A stretch of DNA of 64,000 bases, taken from Streptomyces filipinensis. Its GTDB lineage: Bacteria > Actinomycetota > Actinomycetes > Streptomycetales > Streptomycetaceae. Numbering within the stretch: position 1 is the stretch's first letter; every line of letters starts with the position of its first letter. The stretch covers positions 186,001 to 250,000 of the forward strand of contig NZ_BMTD01000009.1 of assembly GCF_014649495.1 (NCBI RefSeq), in the 5' to 3' direction. The position numbers and the translations under genes were made by a program. The notes below the pieces were generated by a model, which was given only the letters and a program-made list of their open reading frames with translations, was not told the origin of the DNA and searched no databases. Positions 15,418 through 24,545 of this stretch are shown here, piece after piece.

Positions 15418-16860
15418 TCAGCTCTTCTCGGCCCACCAGTCCTTGAGAGCCGCCACAGCCGCGTCGTGCTCCATCGGGCCGTTCTCCAGACGCAGCTCCA
15501 GCAGGTGCTTGTACGCCTCGCCGATGACCGGGCCGGGACCGACACCCAGGATCTCCATGATCTGGTTGCCGTCGAGATCCGGGCGGATGGCGTCCAGTTC
15601 CTCCTGCTCCTGCAGCTGGGCGATGCGCTCCTCCAGGCCGTCGTAGGCCCGGGACAGCGCGGCTGCCTTCCGCTTGTTGCGGGTGGTGCAGTCCGAGCGG
15701 GTCAGCTTGTGCAGGCGATCCAGCAGCGGGCCCGCATCACGGACGTAACGCCGCACCGCCGAGTCCGTCCACTCTCCGGTGCCGTAGCCGTGGAAACGCA
15801 GATGAAGTTCGACCAGCCGGGAGACGTCCTTCACCAGCTCGTTGGAGTACTTCAAGGCGAGCATGCGCTTCTTGGTCATCTTCGCGCCGACCACCTCGTG
15901 GTGGTGGAACGAGACCCGGCCGTCCTTCTCGAAGCGGCGCGTGCGCGGTTTGCCGATGTCGTGCAGCAGTGCGGCCAGCCGGAGGGTGAGATCGGGACCG
16001 TCCTGCTCCAGGGCGATCGCCTGCTCCAGGACGATCAGTGTGTGGTCGTAGACGTCCTTGTGCCGGTGGTGCTCGTCCCGCTCCAGGCGCAGCGCCGGCA
16101 GCTCCGGCAGCACATGGGCCGCCAGCCCCGTGTCCACGAGCAGGGACAGCCCCTTGCGCGGGTACGCGGAGAGGATCAGCTTGTTCAGCTCGTCCCGGAC
16201 CCGCTCCGCGGAGACGATCTCAAGACGTCCGGCCATCTCGGTCATCGCGGTGACGACCTCGGGGGCGACCGTGAAGTCCAGCTGGGCGGCGAACCGCGCG
16301 GCACGCATCATCCGCAGGGGGTCGTCCGAGAAGGAATCCTCCGGCGTACCCGGCGTCCGCAGCACCCGATCCGCGAGGTCCTCCAGGCCGCCGTGCGGGT
16401 CGATGAACTCCTTCTCGGGCAGCGCGACGGCCATCGCGTTGACCGTGAAGTCCCGGCGAACCAGATCCTCCTCGATGGAGTCGCCGTACGACACCTCGGG
16501 CTTGCGTGAGGTGCGGTCGTAGGCCTCCGACCGGTAGGTGGTGACCTCGATCTGGTAGCCGTCCTTGTGCGCGCCGACGGTGCCGAAGGCGATGCCGACC
16601 TCCCAGACCGCGTCCGCCCAGGGACGGACGATCTTCAGGACGTCCTCGGGGCGGGCGTCGGTCGTGAAGTCCAGGTCGTTGCCGAGCCGGCCGAGCAGCG
16701 CATCGCGCACCGATCCACCGACCAGGGCGAGCGAGAAGCCGGCCTCCTGGAATCGGCGGGCGAGATCGTCGGCGACGGGCGCCACCCGCAGCAGCTCGGC
16801 GACCGCGCGCTGCTGCGCCTGACTCAGGGCAGAGGGAGTGTCTTCGTTGGGGTTCGGCAC
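15418..16860 (-). CDS. pcnA: CCA tRNA nucleotidyltransferase (PcnB/class II type)
   Basis: This predicted 480-residue enzyme adds or repairs the 3' CCA of tRNAs. The head domain has FSLALVGGSVRDALLGRLGNDLDF with the catalytic GGSVRD and DxD (DLD). RRDFTVNAMAV, DPLRMMRAARFAAQL and an HD-like domain (LRLAALLHDIGKPRT, HHHEVVGA) follow. GTG 16860 (MPNPNEDTPSAL) gives the usual Streptomyces length; the frame is open further upstream and no strong ribosome site marks the start. Notably, tRNA-Ala in this window does not encode its CCA. Confidence 0.93.
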   Translation of the reverse strand: MPNPNEDTPSALSQAQQRAVAELLRVAPVADDLARRFQEAGFSLALVGGSVRDALLGRLGNDLDFTTDARPEDVLKIVRPWADAVWEVGIAFGTVGAHKDGYQIEVTTYRSEAYDRTSRKPEVSYGDSIEEDLVRRDFTVNAMAVALPEKEFIDPHGGLEDLADRVLRTPGTPEDSFSDDPLRMMRAARFAAQLDFTVAPEVVTAMTEMAGRLEIVSAERVRDELNKLILSAYPRKGLSLLVDTGLAAHVLPELPALRLERDEHHRHKDVYDHTLIVLEQAIALEQDGPDLTLRLAALLHDIGKPRTRRFEKDGRVSFHHHEVVGAKMTKKRMLALKYSNELVKDVSRLVELHLRFHGYGTGEWTDSAVRRYVRDAGPLLDRLHKLTRSDCTTRNKRKAAALSRAYDGLEERIAQLQEQEELDAIRPDLDGNQIMEILGVGPGPVIGEAYKHLLELRLENGPMEHDAAVAALKDWWAEKS

Positions 16861-17138
16861 AACAGAAGAGGGTACGTGCCCCGGCGACCAGGGGCGCCCT
16901 CCATTTCCTCCGGGGACGGCCCCGACAGGGGCTGCGATCGGCTCCCGGCATACCCACCGCAAGCACGGCTCTCGCGACGTTCGGGAGCTCTGCCCTCGAT
17001 ACTGGATATAGGGGACGGGCCACGGGAGTTCTTCGATCTTGTGAAGGAGACCGCGGCACTTCCCCTCAGCGCGCATCGTTACCATGCGTGGACGCACATT
17101 CCGACGACCACTGACGACGACGAGGGACGGGCGAGCGC

Positions 17139-19520
17139 GTGGCCGAGGCGGCAGACTTCCAGGGGACCAGTGCCTCACCTGCCCGCCGGTGGCTGCGGCG
17201 CACCGGCGCGCTGCTCGCGGGGGCGCCCCTGCTGGCCGGGCTGCTGCAGCTGCCCGCCGCGGCGCCCGCCCAGGCCGCCTCCTCGGACACCGTGTCCGTC
17301 TCCCTGGACTCGCTCACCCCGAACGCCCCCACGGACGGGGACACGCTGACCGTGTCGGGCACGGTGACCAACAACGGCAAGCAGCCGGTCAGCGGCGCCC
17401 ACGTGGGTCTGCGGGTGGGCCCGCTGCTGAACACCCGCTCGGCGATCGACGCCGTCGCCCAGCACCCCGACGAGGTGCAGGGCGGCACCGGTTCCGAGGT
17501 CGGCGGCAAGTACGAGGAGAAGTTCGCCACGCTGTCCCCGGGCATCGCCGAGCACTTCAGCATCTCGGTCCCCGTGAACAAGCTCGACCTCGGCGACGAC
17601 GGTGTCTACGAGTTCGGTGTCCTGCTCTCCGGCCAGACCGCTGCGCAGCCCTGGGACCGGGTGCTCGGCGCCCAGCGGACGTTCCTGCCGTGGCAGCCGT
17701 CCGAGGCTGACACCAAGACCAGGACGACGTTCCTGTGGCCGCTGCTCTCGACGGTCCACATGACGGCCAAGACGGGCGCCGGCGAGCTGCAGACGCCGGT
17801 GTTCCTCAACGACGACTTGGCCAAGGAGCTGGCGCCCGGCGGCCGGCTGGCCCAGATGGTGGACCTGGGCAAGGACCTCGACGTCACCTGGGTGATCGAC
17901 CCGGACCTGCTGGCCTCGGTGGACGCCATGGCGACCGGAAACTACCGGCTGCCGGGCGACGGGGACGCCACCACGCCCGGCCCGCGCGATCACCAGGCGA
18001 TCGCCAAGCAGTGGCTGGCGAACCTGCAGAAGGCGGTGGCGGGCAAGGAGGTCGTCGCGCTCCCCTTCGGTGATCCGGACCTGGCGTCCCTCGCGCACAA
18101 CGGCACCAGCGTCACCGGCTCGCTCAGCCACCTCAAGGACGCCACCGACGTCGCCGCCATCACCGTGAACACCGTGCTCCATGTCACACCGAGCACCGAC
18201 TTCGCCTGGCCGGTGGAGGGTGCCGTGGACCCGGCGATCATGAAGGTCGCGACGTCCGCCGGGGCCGACCGCGTGCTCGCCCGCAGCGACAGCCTCCAGG
18301 AGACGGCCGGGCTGTCGTACACCCCTTCCGCCGCCCGGCCGGTCGGCGGTGGCACCACCGCGGTGGTGGCCGACGCCCGGCTGTCCACGGCCTTCGAGGG
18401 GGATCTGACGAAGGCGGATTCCGCCACCCTCGCCGTGCAGGCGTTCCTGGCCCAGAGCCTTGAGCTGAACGCGCAGACGGACAAGCAGCGCAGCATCGTC
18501 GTCACTCCGCAGCGCATGCCCACAGCGAGCCAGGCCCAGGCGATGGCGGCGGCGCTCAAGGCGCTCCAGGGCGGGAACTGGTCCCAGTCCCAGGACCTCG
18601 GCACGGCGGCCAAGGACAAGCCCGACGCGAATGCCACCACGCGCATCCCGTCGGAATCCGCCTATCCCTCTTCGCTGCGCTCGCGGGAGCTGCCGCGGGC
18701 GGCCTTCGAGCAGGTCGCGCGCACCCAGGACAAGCTCGACAGCTTCCAGGTGATCCTCTCCCACCAGTCCCGCGTCGTGACCCCGTTCGGGCGGGCCATA
18801 AACCGTGAGATGGCCACGTCGTGGCAGGGCAGGGGCGCGGAGGCGGAGAGCTTCCGGAACGGCGTCGAGGGCTGGCTCGACCACCTGAGCGACCAGGTCA
18901 AGCTGATCCAGAAGTCGGAGACCAAGCTCTCCGGCCGCAGCGCCACCATCCCCGTGACCGTCCAGAACAACCTGGTGCAGCCCGTCGGGCATCTGGTCCT
19001 GCGTCTCACCTCGAGCATGCCGACCCGCTTGAAGATCGGCGGGAAGGCCTACTCCGAGCAGCGGGTCGAGATCTCCGGCGGGCACAGCCAGTCCGTGAAG
19101 TTCACCACCTCGGCCAATGCGAACGGCCGCGTCACGGTGGTCGCCCAGCTGTACACCGAGGACGGCGTGAAGTACGGCGACGCCGTCAGCTTCGACGTGA
19201 AGGTCACCGAGATCACGCCCACCGTGATGCTGGTCATCGGCGGCGGTGTGCTCCTCCTCGTCCTCGCCGGCTTCCGGATGTACACCCAGCGCAAGCGCGC
19301 CGCGGCCCGCCAGGCGGAGGAGGACGGCCCCGGGACGGCGGAGGAGCCCACCGACGCCCCCGGGAACCCCGACGCGCCGGCGGATCGTCTCCCGCAGAAG
19401 CCGGAGGAATCCGGGTCCTCCGGCGGGGCAGACGACCCGGAGCACCCGAGTGACCCTGCGCCGGACACCGCACCGGAAAGCACCGACCCGTCCGGGACGG
19501 GTGAGAGAGTGGACCGTTGA
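17139..19520 (+). CDS. Large secreted, C-terminally anchored protein (DUF6049-like)
   Basis: This predicted 793-residue protein has a signal peptide (RRWLRRTGALLAGAPLLAG followed by PAAAPAQA) and an Ig-like region (about 45-190, LTVSGTVTNNGKQPVSGAHV). A central domain of unknown fold follows, then a second beta-rich domain (TIPVTVQNNLVQPVGHLVLRL). A membrane helix near residue 695 (VMLVIGGGVLLLVLAGF) precedes a basic stretch and a disordered acidic cytoplasmic tail. The start is GTG 17139. It sits immediately before murJ, an arrangement also known in mycobacteria (the Rv3909-Rv3910 region), which suggests a cell-envelope role. Function is not established. Confidence 0.8.
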   Translation: MAEAADFQGTSASPARRWLRRTGALLAGAPLLAGLLQLPAAAPAQAASSDTVSVSLDSLTPNAPTDGDTLTVSGTVTNNGKQPVSGAHVGLRVGPLLNTRSAIDAVAQHPDEVQGGTGSEVGGKYEEKFATLSPGIAEHFSISVPVNKLDLGDDGVYEFGVLLSGQTAAQPWDRVLGAQRTFLPWQPSEADTKTRTTFLWPLLSTVHMTAKTGAGELQTPVFLNDDLAKELAPGGRLAQMVDLGKDLDVTWVIDPDLLASVDAMATGNYRLPGDGDATTPGPRDHQAIAKQWLANLQKAVAGKEVVALPFGDPDLASLAHNGTSVTGSLSHLKDATDVAAITVNTVLHVTPSTDFAWPVEGAVDPAIMKVATSAGADRVLARSDSLQETAGLSYTPSAARPVGGGTTAVVADARLSTAFEGDLTKADSATLAVQAFLAQSLELNAQTDKQRSIVVTPQRMPTASQAQAMAAALKALQGGNWSQSQDLGTAAKDKPDANATTRIPSESAYPSSLRSRELPRAAFEQVARTQDKLDSFQVILSHQSRVVTPFGRAINREMATSWQGRGAEAESFRNGVEGWLDHLSDQVKLIQKSETKLSGRSATIPVTVQNNLVQPVGHLVLRLTSSMPTRLKIGGKAYSEQRVEISGGHSQSVKFTTSANANGRVTVVAQLYTEDGVKYGDAVSFDVKVTEITPTVMLVIGGGVLLLVLAGFRMYTQRKRAAARQAEEDGPGTAEEPTDAPGNPDAPADRLPQKPEESGSSGGADDPEHPSDPAPDTAPESTDPSGTGERVDR

Positions 19521-19565
19521 GCGATGTCGTGGCCGGTGAGCCAGGGACGATGAGGTGGGGTAAGC

Positions 19566-21956
19566 ATGAACGCGCCGTATGACGGTGATCGCGGCCAGGC
19601 CGCGGCCGGCTCGGGCTACCCCGGGACGCCGCCCGAGCCCGGTCAGGTACCCCCGCAGCAAGCGGCGGACATGTACCTCCAGGACGCCTACGACCAGGAC
19701 CCCTACCGGGCGCACGACCTGGCTGCCCAGGACCCGGTCGCCGAGGCGCTCTACGACCGCGCCGCGCACCCGCCGCCCCCACCGGGCAGCTATGACCAGC
19801 AGCAGCCGCTGTACGGCCCGCCCGCCCAGTCGCCGTACGCGCCCGACCCGCGGGTATGGGCGCAGACGCCGGCACCGGAGCCGGACCGCCCGGCCCCGCA
19901 CATGCCCTACGGCGACGATCCGCGCACGACCCAGTTCGTGGGCGTCGACGACCTGGTCACCCACTCGGGCGAGGAGTACCACGAGCCGGACGTCTTCGCG
20001 CACCTCTTCAAGGACCAGCAGCACAGCGGCGGCGGACAGGCACCCACGGGCCCACCGGGCTTCTCCGCCCCGGTCCCCGCTCCGGGCGCCGGGTACGGCC
20101 CCACCGGCCCGCATCCGGCGGCGCACGCCCAGGGCGCCCAGCAGGGCAACCTCTACCCCGAGGCGTCCTACCCGGCCGCCCCGGTGGACCCCGCGCAGCC
20201 GCCCGTACCCGCCCCGGCCCCGGCCCCCGGCCCCGCCGGTCCCCCCCAGGACGCGGCGCCCGTGGCGGCAGCGGCTTCCACGGCTTCCACGACCACCGCG
20301 GCTCCCGCCGCGCCCGCGAAGAAGGGCGGCAAGGCCGCCGGGCTGCTGAAGTCCAGTGCCGTGATGGCGGCGGGCACGATGGTCTCCCGCCTCACCGGTT
20401 TCGTCCGCTCGGCACTGATCGTCTCGGCGCTCGGCCTCGGCTTCCTCGGAGACTCCTTCCAGGTCGCCTACCAGCTGCCGACGATGATCTACATCCTCAC
20501 CGTCGGCGGTGGCCTCAACTCCGTCTTCGTACCGCAGCTGGTACGGGCGATGAAGGAGGACGACGACGGTGGCGAGGCCTTCGCCAACCGTCTGCTGACC
20601 CTGGTGATGGTGGCCCTGGCCGCGCTGACCGGTCTGGCGATGTTCGCGGCACCGCTGCTGGTGCGCATGCTGTCCAACCCGGTCGCCACCAACCCCGCGG
20701 CCAACGACGTGGCGGTCACCTTCACCCGCTACTTCCTGCCCTCGATCTTCTTCATGGGCATCCATGTGGTGATGGGCCAGATCCTCAACGCGCGCGGGAA
20801 GTTCGGCGCGATGATGTGGACACCGGTCCTGAACAACATCGTCATCATCGTGACGCTCGGCATGTTCATCTGGGTCTACGGCTCCGCCGCGAACTCCCAC
20901 ATGACGGTCACGAACATCCCGGCGGAGGGCCAGCGCCTGCTCGGCGTCGGGGTGCTGCTGGGCCTGGTCGTCCAGGCCCTGGCGATGATCCCCTACCTGC
21001 GCGAGACGGGCTTCCGGATCCGGCTGCGGTTCGACTGGAGGGGCCACGGCCTGGGCAAGGCCGCGATGCTCGCCAAGTGGACGGTCCTGTTCGTGCTCGC
21101 CAACCAGGCCGGCGCCATGATCGTCACCCAGCTGTCCACAGCGGCCGGCAAGGACGCCGGCGTCGCCGGCACCGGCTTCGCCGCCTACGCCAACGCGCAG
21201 CTGATCTGGGGCCTGCCGCAGGCCATCATCACGGTGTCGCTGATGGCCGCTCTGCTGCCGCGCATCTCGCGCTCGGCCGCCGAGGGCGACGGCGGCGCGG
21301 TGCGCGACGACATCTCCCAGGGCCTGCGGACCACGGCCGTCGCCATCGTCCCGATCGCCTTCGGGTTCCTCGCGCTCGGCATCCCGATGTGCACGCTGAT
21401 CTTCGGTTCCTCGGGCACCGGCGAGGCCACCAACATGGGCTACATGCTGATGGCCTTCGGCCTCGGCCTGATCCCGTACTCGGTGCAGTACGTCGTCCTG
21501 CGCGCCTTCTACGCGTACGAGGACACCCGCACCCCCTTCTACAACACCGTCATCGTCGCTGTGGTGAACGCGGGCGCGTCGGCGCTCTGCTACTTCCTGC
21601 TGCCGCCCCGCTGGGCGGTCGCCGGCATGGCCGCCGCGTACGGCCTCGCCTACGCGATCGGCGTGGGCGTCGCCTGGCGACGGCTGCGCAAGCGGCTGGA
21701 CGGCGATCTGGACGGTGCCCGGGTGCTGCGGACGTACGCGCGTCTGTGCATCGCCTCCGTGCCTGCGGCCCTGCTCAGCGGCGCGGCCTGCTACGGCATC
21801 GGGCACACTCTCGGGCAGGGTGTCATCGGGTCCTTCGCCGCGCTGATCGCCGGCGGCGCCGTCCTGCTCGGCGTCTTCTTCGTCGCCGCACGCCGGATGC
21901 GGATCGAGGAACTGAACTCGCTCGTGGGCATGGTCCGCGGACGTCTGGGCCGTTGA
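19566..21956 (+). CDS. murJ: Lipid II flippase MurJ (MviN) with a long disordered N-terminal extension
   Basis: This 796-residue protein flips lipid II across the membrane during peptidoglycan synthesis. The first 250 residues or so are Pro/Ala/Gln/Tyr-rich and disordered. The MurJ core of about 14 helices then starts at KSSAVMAAGTMVSRLTGFVRSAL. Characteristic motifs are GDSFQVAYQLPTMIYILTVGGGLNSVFVPQL, RILNARGKFGAMMW-like segments, FVLRAFYAYEDTRTPF and the late short C-terminal loop. The start is ATG 19566, 45 bp after the DUF6049-like gene. The pseudokinase that is fused to MurJ in mycobacteria is encoded separately by the next gene. Confidence 0.95.
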   Translation: MNAPYDGDRGQAAAGSGYPGTPPEPGQVPPQQAADMYLQDAYDQDPYRAHDLAAQDPVAEALYDRAAHPPPPPGSYDQQQPLYGPPAQSPYAPDPRVWAQTPAPEPDRPAPHMPYGDDPRTTQFVGVDDLVTHSGEEYHEPDVFAHLFKDQQHSGGGQAPTGPPGFSAPVPAPGAGYGPTGPHPAAHAQGAQQGNLYPEASYPAAPVDPAQPPVPAPAPAPGPAGPPQDAAPVAAAASTASTTTAAPAAPAKKGGKAAGLLKSSAVMAAGTMVSRLTGFVRSALIVSALGLGFLGDSFQVAYQLPTMIYILTVGGGLNSVFVPQLVRAMKEDDDGGEAFANRLLTLVMVALAALTGLAMFAAPLLVRMLSNPVATNPAANDVAVTFTRYFLPSIFFMGIHVVMGQILNARGKFGAMMWTPVLNNIVIIVTLGMFIWVYGSAANSHMTVTNIPAEGQRLLGVGVLLGLVVQALAMIPYLRETGFRIRLRFDWRGHGLGKAAMLAKWTVLFVLANQAGAMIVTQLSTAAGKDAGVAGTGFAAYANAQLIWGLPQAIITVSLMAALLPRISRSAAEGDGGAVRDDISQGLRTTAVAIVPIAFGFLALGIPMCTLIFGSSGTGEATNMGYMLMAFGLGLIPYSVQYVVLRAFYAYEDTRTPFYNTVIVAVVNAGASALCYFLLPPRWAVAGMAAAYGLAYAIGVGVAWRRLRKRLDGDLDGARVLRTYARLCIASVPAALLSGAACYGIGHTLGQGVIGSFAALIAGGAVLLGVFFVAARRMRIEELNSLVGMVRGRLGR

Positions 21957-21980
21957 GGCGGGGGTAGGTGCACAACCATC

Positions 21981-22013
21981 GTCCGCCGCCGTGTGTCGTG
22001 CATAGCGGCGGAC
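21981..22013 (+). terminator. Possible hairpin between murJ and the pseudokinase gene
   Basis: GTCCGCCG (21981-21988) and CGGCGGAC (22006-22013) form an 8-bp stem with a long 17-base loop, 24 bp after murJ. There is no T tract. Confidence 0.4.
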
Positions 22014-22074
22014 TGTGGGCACAATTGGTTTCGGCGTCGGACAGCGTGCAACGGATGGGGAGGCAGGGACGACG

Positions 22075-23793
22075 GTGGCGGAACGGAGCACGGCTGCCGT
22101 CGACGTGGCAGACAACAGCGGTGAGCAGCCGCTGACCGCCAAGGCGGACCAGTCCACGGCCGACGGGGTGGCCAAGAACCCGGAGCGGGACACGGAGAGC
22201 GACGAGGCACAGGGGGGCGGCGGGACCGAGGGCCCCGGAAAGAAGGCATCGGCTCCCGAACTGCACAGCGGACACAAGCTCGCCAGACGCTACCGGCTGG
22301 AGGAGTGCGTCACCCGTCTGGACGGATTCAGCAGTTGGCGTGCGGTCGACGAGAAACTCCGTCGTGCCGTCGGCGTGCACGTACTTCCCGCGGACCACGC
22401 GCGGGCCCGTTCCGTCCTGGCTGCTTCCCGTTCCTCGGCGCTGCTCGGTGATCCGCGCTTCGTCCAGGTCCTGGACGCCGTCGAGGAGAACGATCTCGTC
22501 TATGTCGTGCACGAGTGGCTGCCCGACGCCACCGAGCTGACCACGCTCCTCGCGACCGGCCCGATGGAGCCGCACGACGCCTACCAGATGGTCAGTCAGG
22601 TCGCCTCCGCCATGGCCGCCGCGCATCGCGAGGGCCTCGCCCATCTGCGGCTGAACCCGAACGCCGTGCTGCGCGCATCGACCGGCCAGTGGCGTATCCG
22701 GGGCCTCGCCGTGAACGCCGCACTGCGCGGCGTCAGCTCCGACACCCCGCAGCGCACGGACACCGAGGCGATCGGCGCCCTGCTGTACGCCGCGCTGACC
22801 CAGCGCTGGCCGTACGAGAGCGATGCATACGGTCTGTCCGGCCTCCCCAAGGGCGTCGGCCTGATCGCACCGGACCAGGTGCGGGCCGGTATCCACCGGG
22901 GCCTGTCGGAACTGGCCATGCGCGCACTCGCCAACGACGGGGCCACCGCATCCCGCCACGAATCCCCGTGCACCACGCCCGAAGAGCTGGTGAAGGCGAT
23001 CGGCGAGATGCCGCGCATCCGCCCGCCGGAGCCGGCGTTCACGGCCCCGCCCGAGTACCAGCGCACGACCTACCAGCAGGGCACCTACGGCCGCCCGGCG
23101 CCCCTGGGCGCCACCCAGCCGATCGCGCCCCCGCCGCCCCCGCTGCAGAGCCGCACCGGTAAGGCCCTGAAGTGGGCCGTGTCGGCCCTCCTCATCGCCG
23201 CCCTCGGCCTGGGCAGCTGGCAGCTGGCGGACGCCCTGATGGGCCAGGGCGGCAAGTCCGACGACACCAAGAAGAACCAGACGACGGACGACGGTGACAA
23301 GGGCGCCGCGAAGCCGAAGCCACAACCCATAAAGATCCAGAACAGCCAGGAGTTCTCCGCCTCGGGCCCCACGCAGAACGCCGGCGCCGAACCCAAGACC
23401 TACGACGGCAACCCGTCGACGTACTGGAAGACCAAGAGCTTCGACGAGGGTCCGACGATCGCGCCGTACAAGCCGGGCGTCGGCATCGTGTACGACCTCG
23501 GCTCGGCGAAGAAGCTCAGCACCGCCATCCTCGACCTGCGCTACGGGGGCGACCACACGACGGTCGAGCTGTACGCTGCGGACTCGCTGACGCCGGTGTC
23601 GCTGGATTCCATGACGAAGATCGGCACCGTCACGACCAGGGGCACCACCGCTACGGTGAACGTCACCAAGTCGGTCAAGACGCAGTACGTTCTCGTCTGG
23701 CTGACGGCCGTGCCGAACTCGGGGTATGACTCCACCCTGTACGCCAGCCCCGGCTGGAAGCAGGCAATCGGCGAAGTGAAGTTCACGGGCTGA
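22075..23793 (+). CDS. Membrane pseudokinase with an extracellular C-terminal domain (MurJ partner)
   Basis: This predicted 572-residue protein begins at GTG 22075 (AERSTAAVDVADN); GTG 22015 is an alternative in the same frame. After a disordered leader comes a protein-kinase-like domain (HKLARRYRLEECVTRLDGFSSWRAVDEKL). The catalytic HRD is replaced by HLRLNPNAV and no DFG is seen, so it is a pseudokinase. A Pro-rich segment, a membrane helix (ALKWAVSALLIAALGLGSW) and an extracellular beta-rich domain (DGNPSTYWKTKSF, like F5/8 type C repeats) follow. Mycobacterial MurJ carries such a domain fused at its C terminus, so this is likely a regulatory subunit of lipid II export. Confidence 0.85.
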   Translation: MAERSTAAVDVADNSGEQPLTAKADQSTADGVAKNPERDTESDEAQGGGGTEGPGKKASAPELHSGHKLARRYRLEECVTRLDGFSSWRAVDEKLRRAVGVHVLPADHARARSVLAASRSSALLGDPRFVQVLDAVEENDLVYVVHEWLPDATELTTLLATGPMEPHDAYQMVSQVASAMAAAHREGLAHLRLNPNAVLRASTGQWRIRGLAVNAALRGVSSDTPQRTDTEAIGALLYAALTQRWPYESDAYGLSGLPKGVGLIAPDQVRAGIHRGLSELAMRALANDGATASRHESPCTTPEELVKAIGEMPRIRPPEPAFTAPPEYQRTTYQQGTYGRPAPLGATQPIAPPPPPLQSRTGKALKWAVSALLIAALGLGSWQLADALMGQGGKSDDTKKNQTTDDGDKGAAKPKPQPIKIQNSQEFSASGPTQNAGAEPKTYDGNPSTYWKTKSFDEGPTIAPYKPGVGIVYDLGSAKKLSTAILDLRYGGDHTTVELYAADSLTPVSLDSMTKIGTVTTRGTTATVNVTKSVKTQYVLVWLTAVPNSGYDSTLYASPGWKQAIGEVKFTG

Positions 23794-23819
23794 CGTCTCA
23801 CCCGGACCGGAGGGGGCAG

Positions 23820-24545
23820 ATGGCGGAGGGCGCCGGATACGACGGAGTGAGCGACAAGGAGTTGCTCGCCCGCCATGTGAAAGGTGATCCCGACGCCTTC
23901 GGCGAGATCGTTCGGCGACATCGGGATCGGCTCTGGGCGGTCGCTCTGCGCACGCTGGGGGAGCGTGAGGAGGCTGCCGACGCTGTCCAGGACGCCCTGG
24001 TGTCGGCCTACCGGGCCGCCCATACCTTCCGGGGCCAGTCGGCTGTCACAACGTGGCTGCACCGGATCACGGTGAACGCCTGCCTGGACCGCGCCCGTAA
24101 GGCGGCTTCACGGAAGACCTCACCGGTCGACGACACCGAGCGGCTGGAGCACCTGCTGGAGCCGCACGAGTCGGCCTCGGCTCCGGCCGAGCGCAGCGAT
24201 GTGCAGCGCCAGCTTTTCGAAGCGCTCGGCACTCTCCCGCACGACCAGCGGGCCGCCCTGGTCCTCGTGGACATGCAGGGCTATCCCGTGGCCGAGGCCG
24301 CCCGCATCCTTGATGTGCCGACGGGCACCGTGAAGAGCCGGTGCGCCCGGGGGAGAGCGCGGCTGCTGCCGCTGCTGGCTCATCTACGGCCCGAGGGTTT
24401 CGCAAGCGGAAAAGAACCCGGTGCGGGACGGAACCGGGTGGAGGGGACATCCGTCCCACCTGCAACGGGGTCTGCGAGCCAGAGCCCCGAGAACGCGGGA
24501 CCGAGCGATTCAGCCGTAGTGAAGGGCGGAGGTGGGCGAGCGTGA
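23820..24545 (+). CDS. sigM: ECF RNA polymerase sigma factor, SigM-like
   Basis: This 241-residue ECF sigma factor has region 2 (DPDAFGEIVRRHRDRLWAVALRTLG, DAVQDALVSAYRAAHTFRG, TTWLHRITVNACLDRAR) and region 4 (LPHDQRAALVLVDMQGYPVAEAARILDVPTGTVKSR), then a disordered tail of about 50 residues. ATG 23820 follows GGAGGGGG. It overlaps the next gene by four bases, the usual sigma/anti-sigma coupling. The location before trxB-trxA and parAB matches mycobacterial SigM. The name is used in that sense, since sigM has also been given to another S. coelicolor gene. Confidence 0.93.
   Translation: MAEGAGYDGVSDKELLARHVKGDPDAFGEIVRRHRDRLWAVALRTLGEREEAADAVQDALVSAYRAAHTFRGQSAVTTWLHRITVNACLDRARKAASRKTSPVDDTERLEHLLEPHESASAPAERSDVQRQLFEALGTLPHDQRAALVLVDMQGYPVAEAARILDVPTGTVKSRCARGRARLLPLLAHLRPEGFASGKEPGAGRNRVEGTSVPPATGSASQSPENAGPSDSAVVKGGGGRA

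Noticed and set aside
17175..22277. 1700-codon open frame on the minus strand
   Set aside because: It runs antisense to the DUF6049-like protein, murJ and part of the pseudokinase gene. High GC makes the mirrored frame stop-free; the sequence is low-complexity with no domain.
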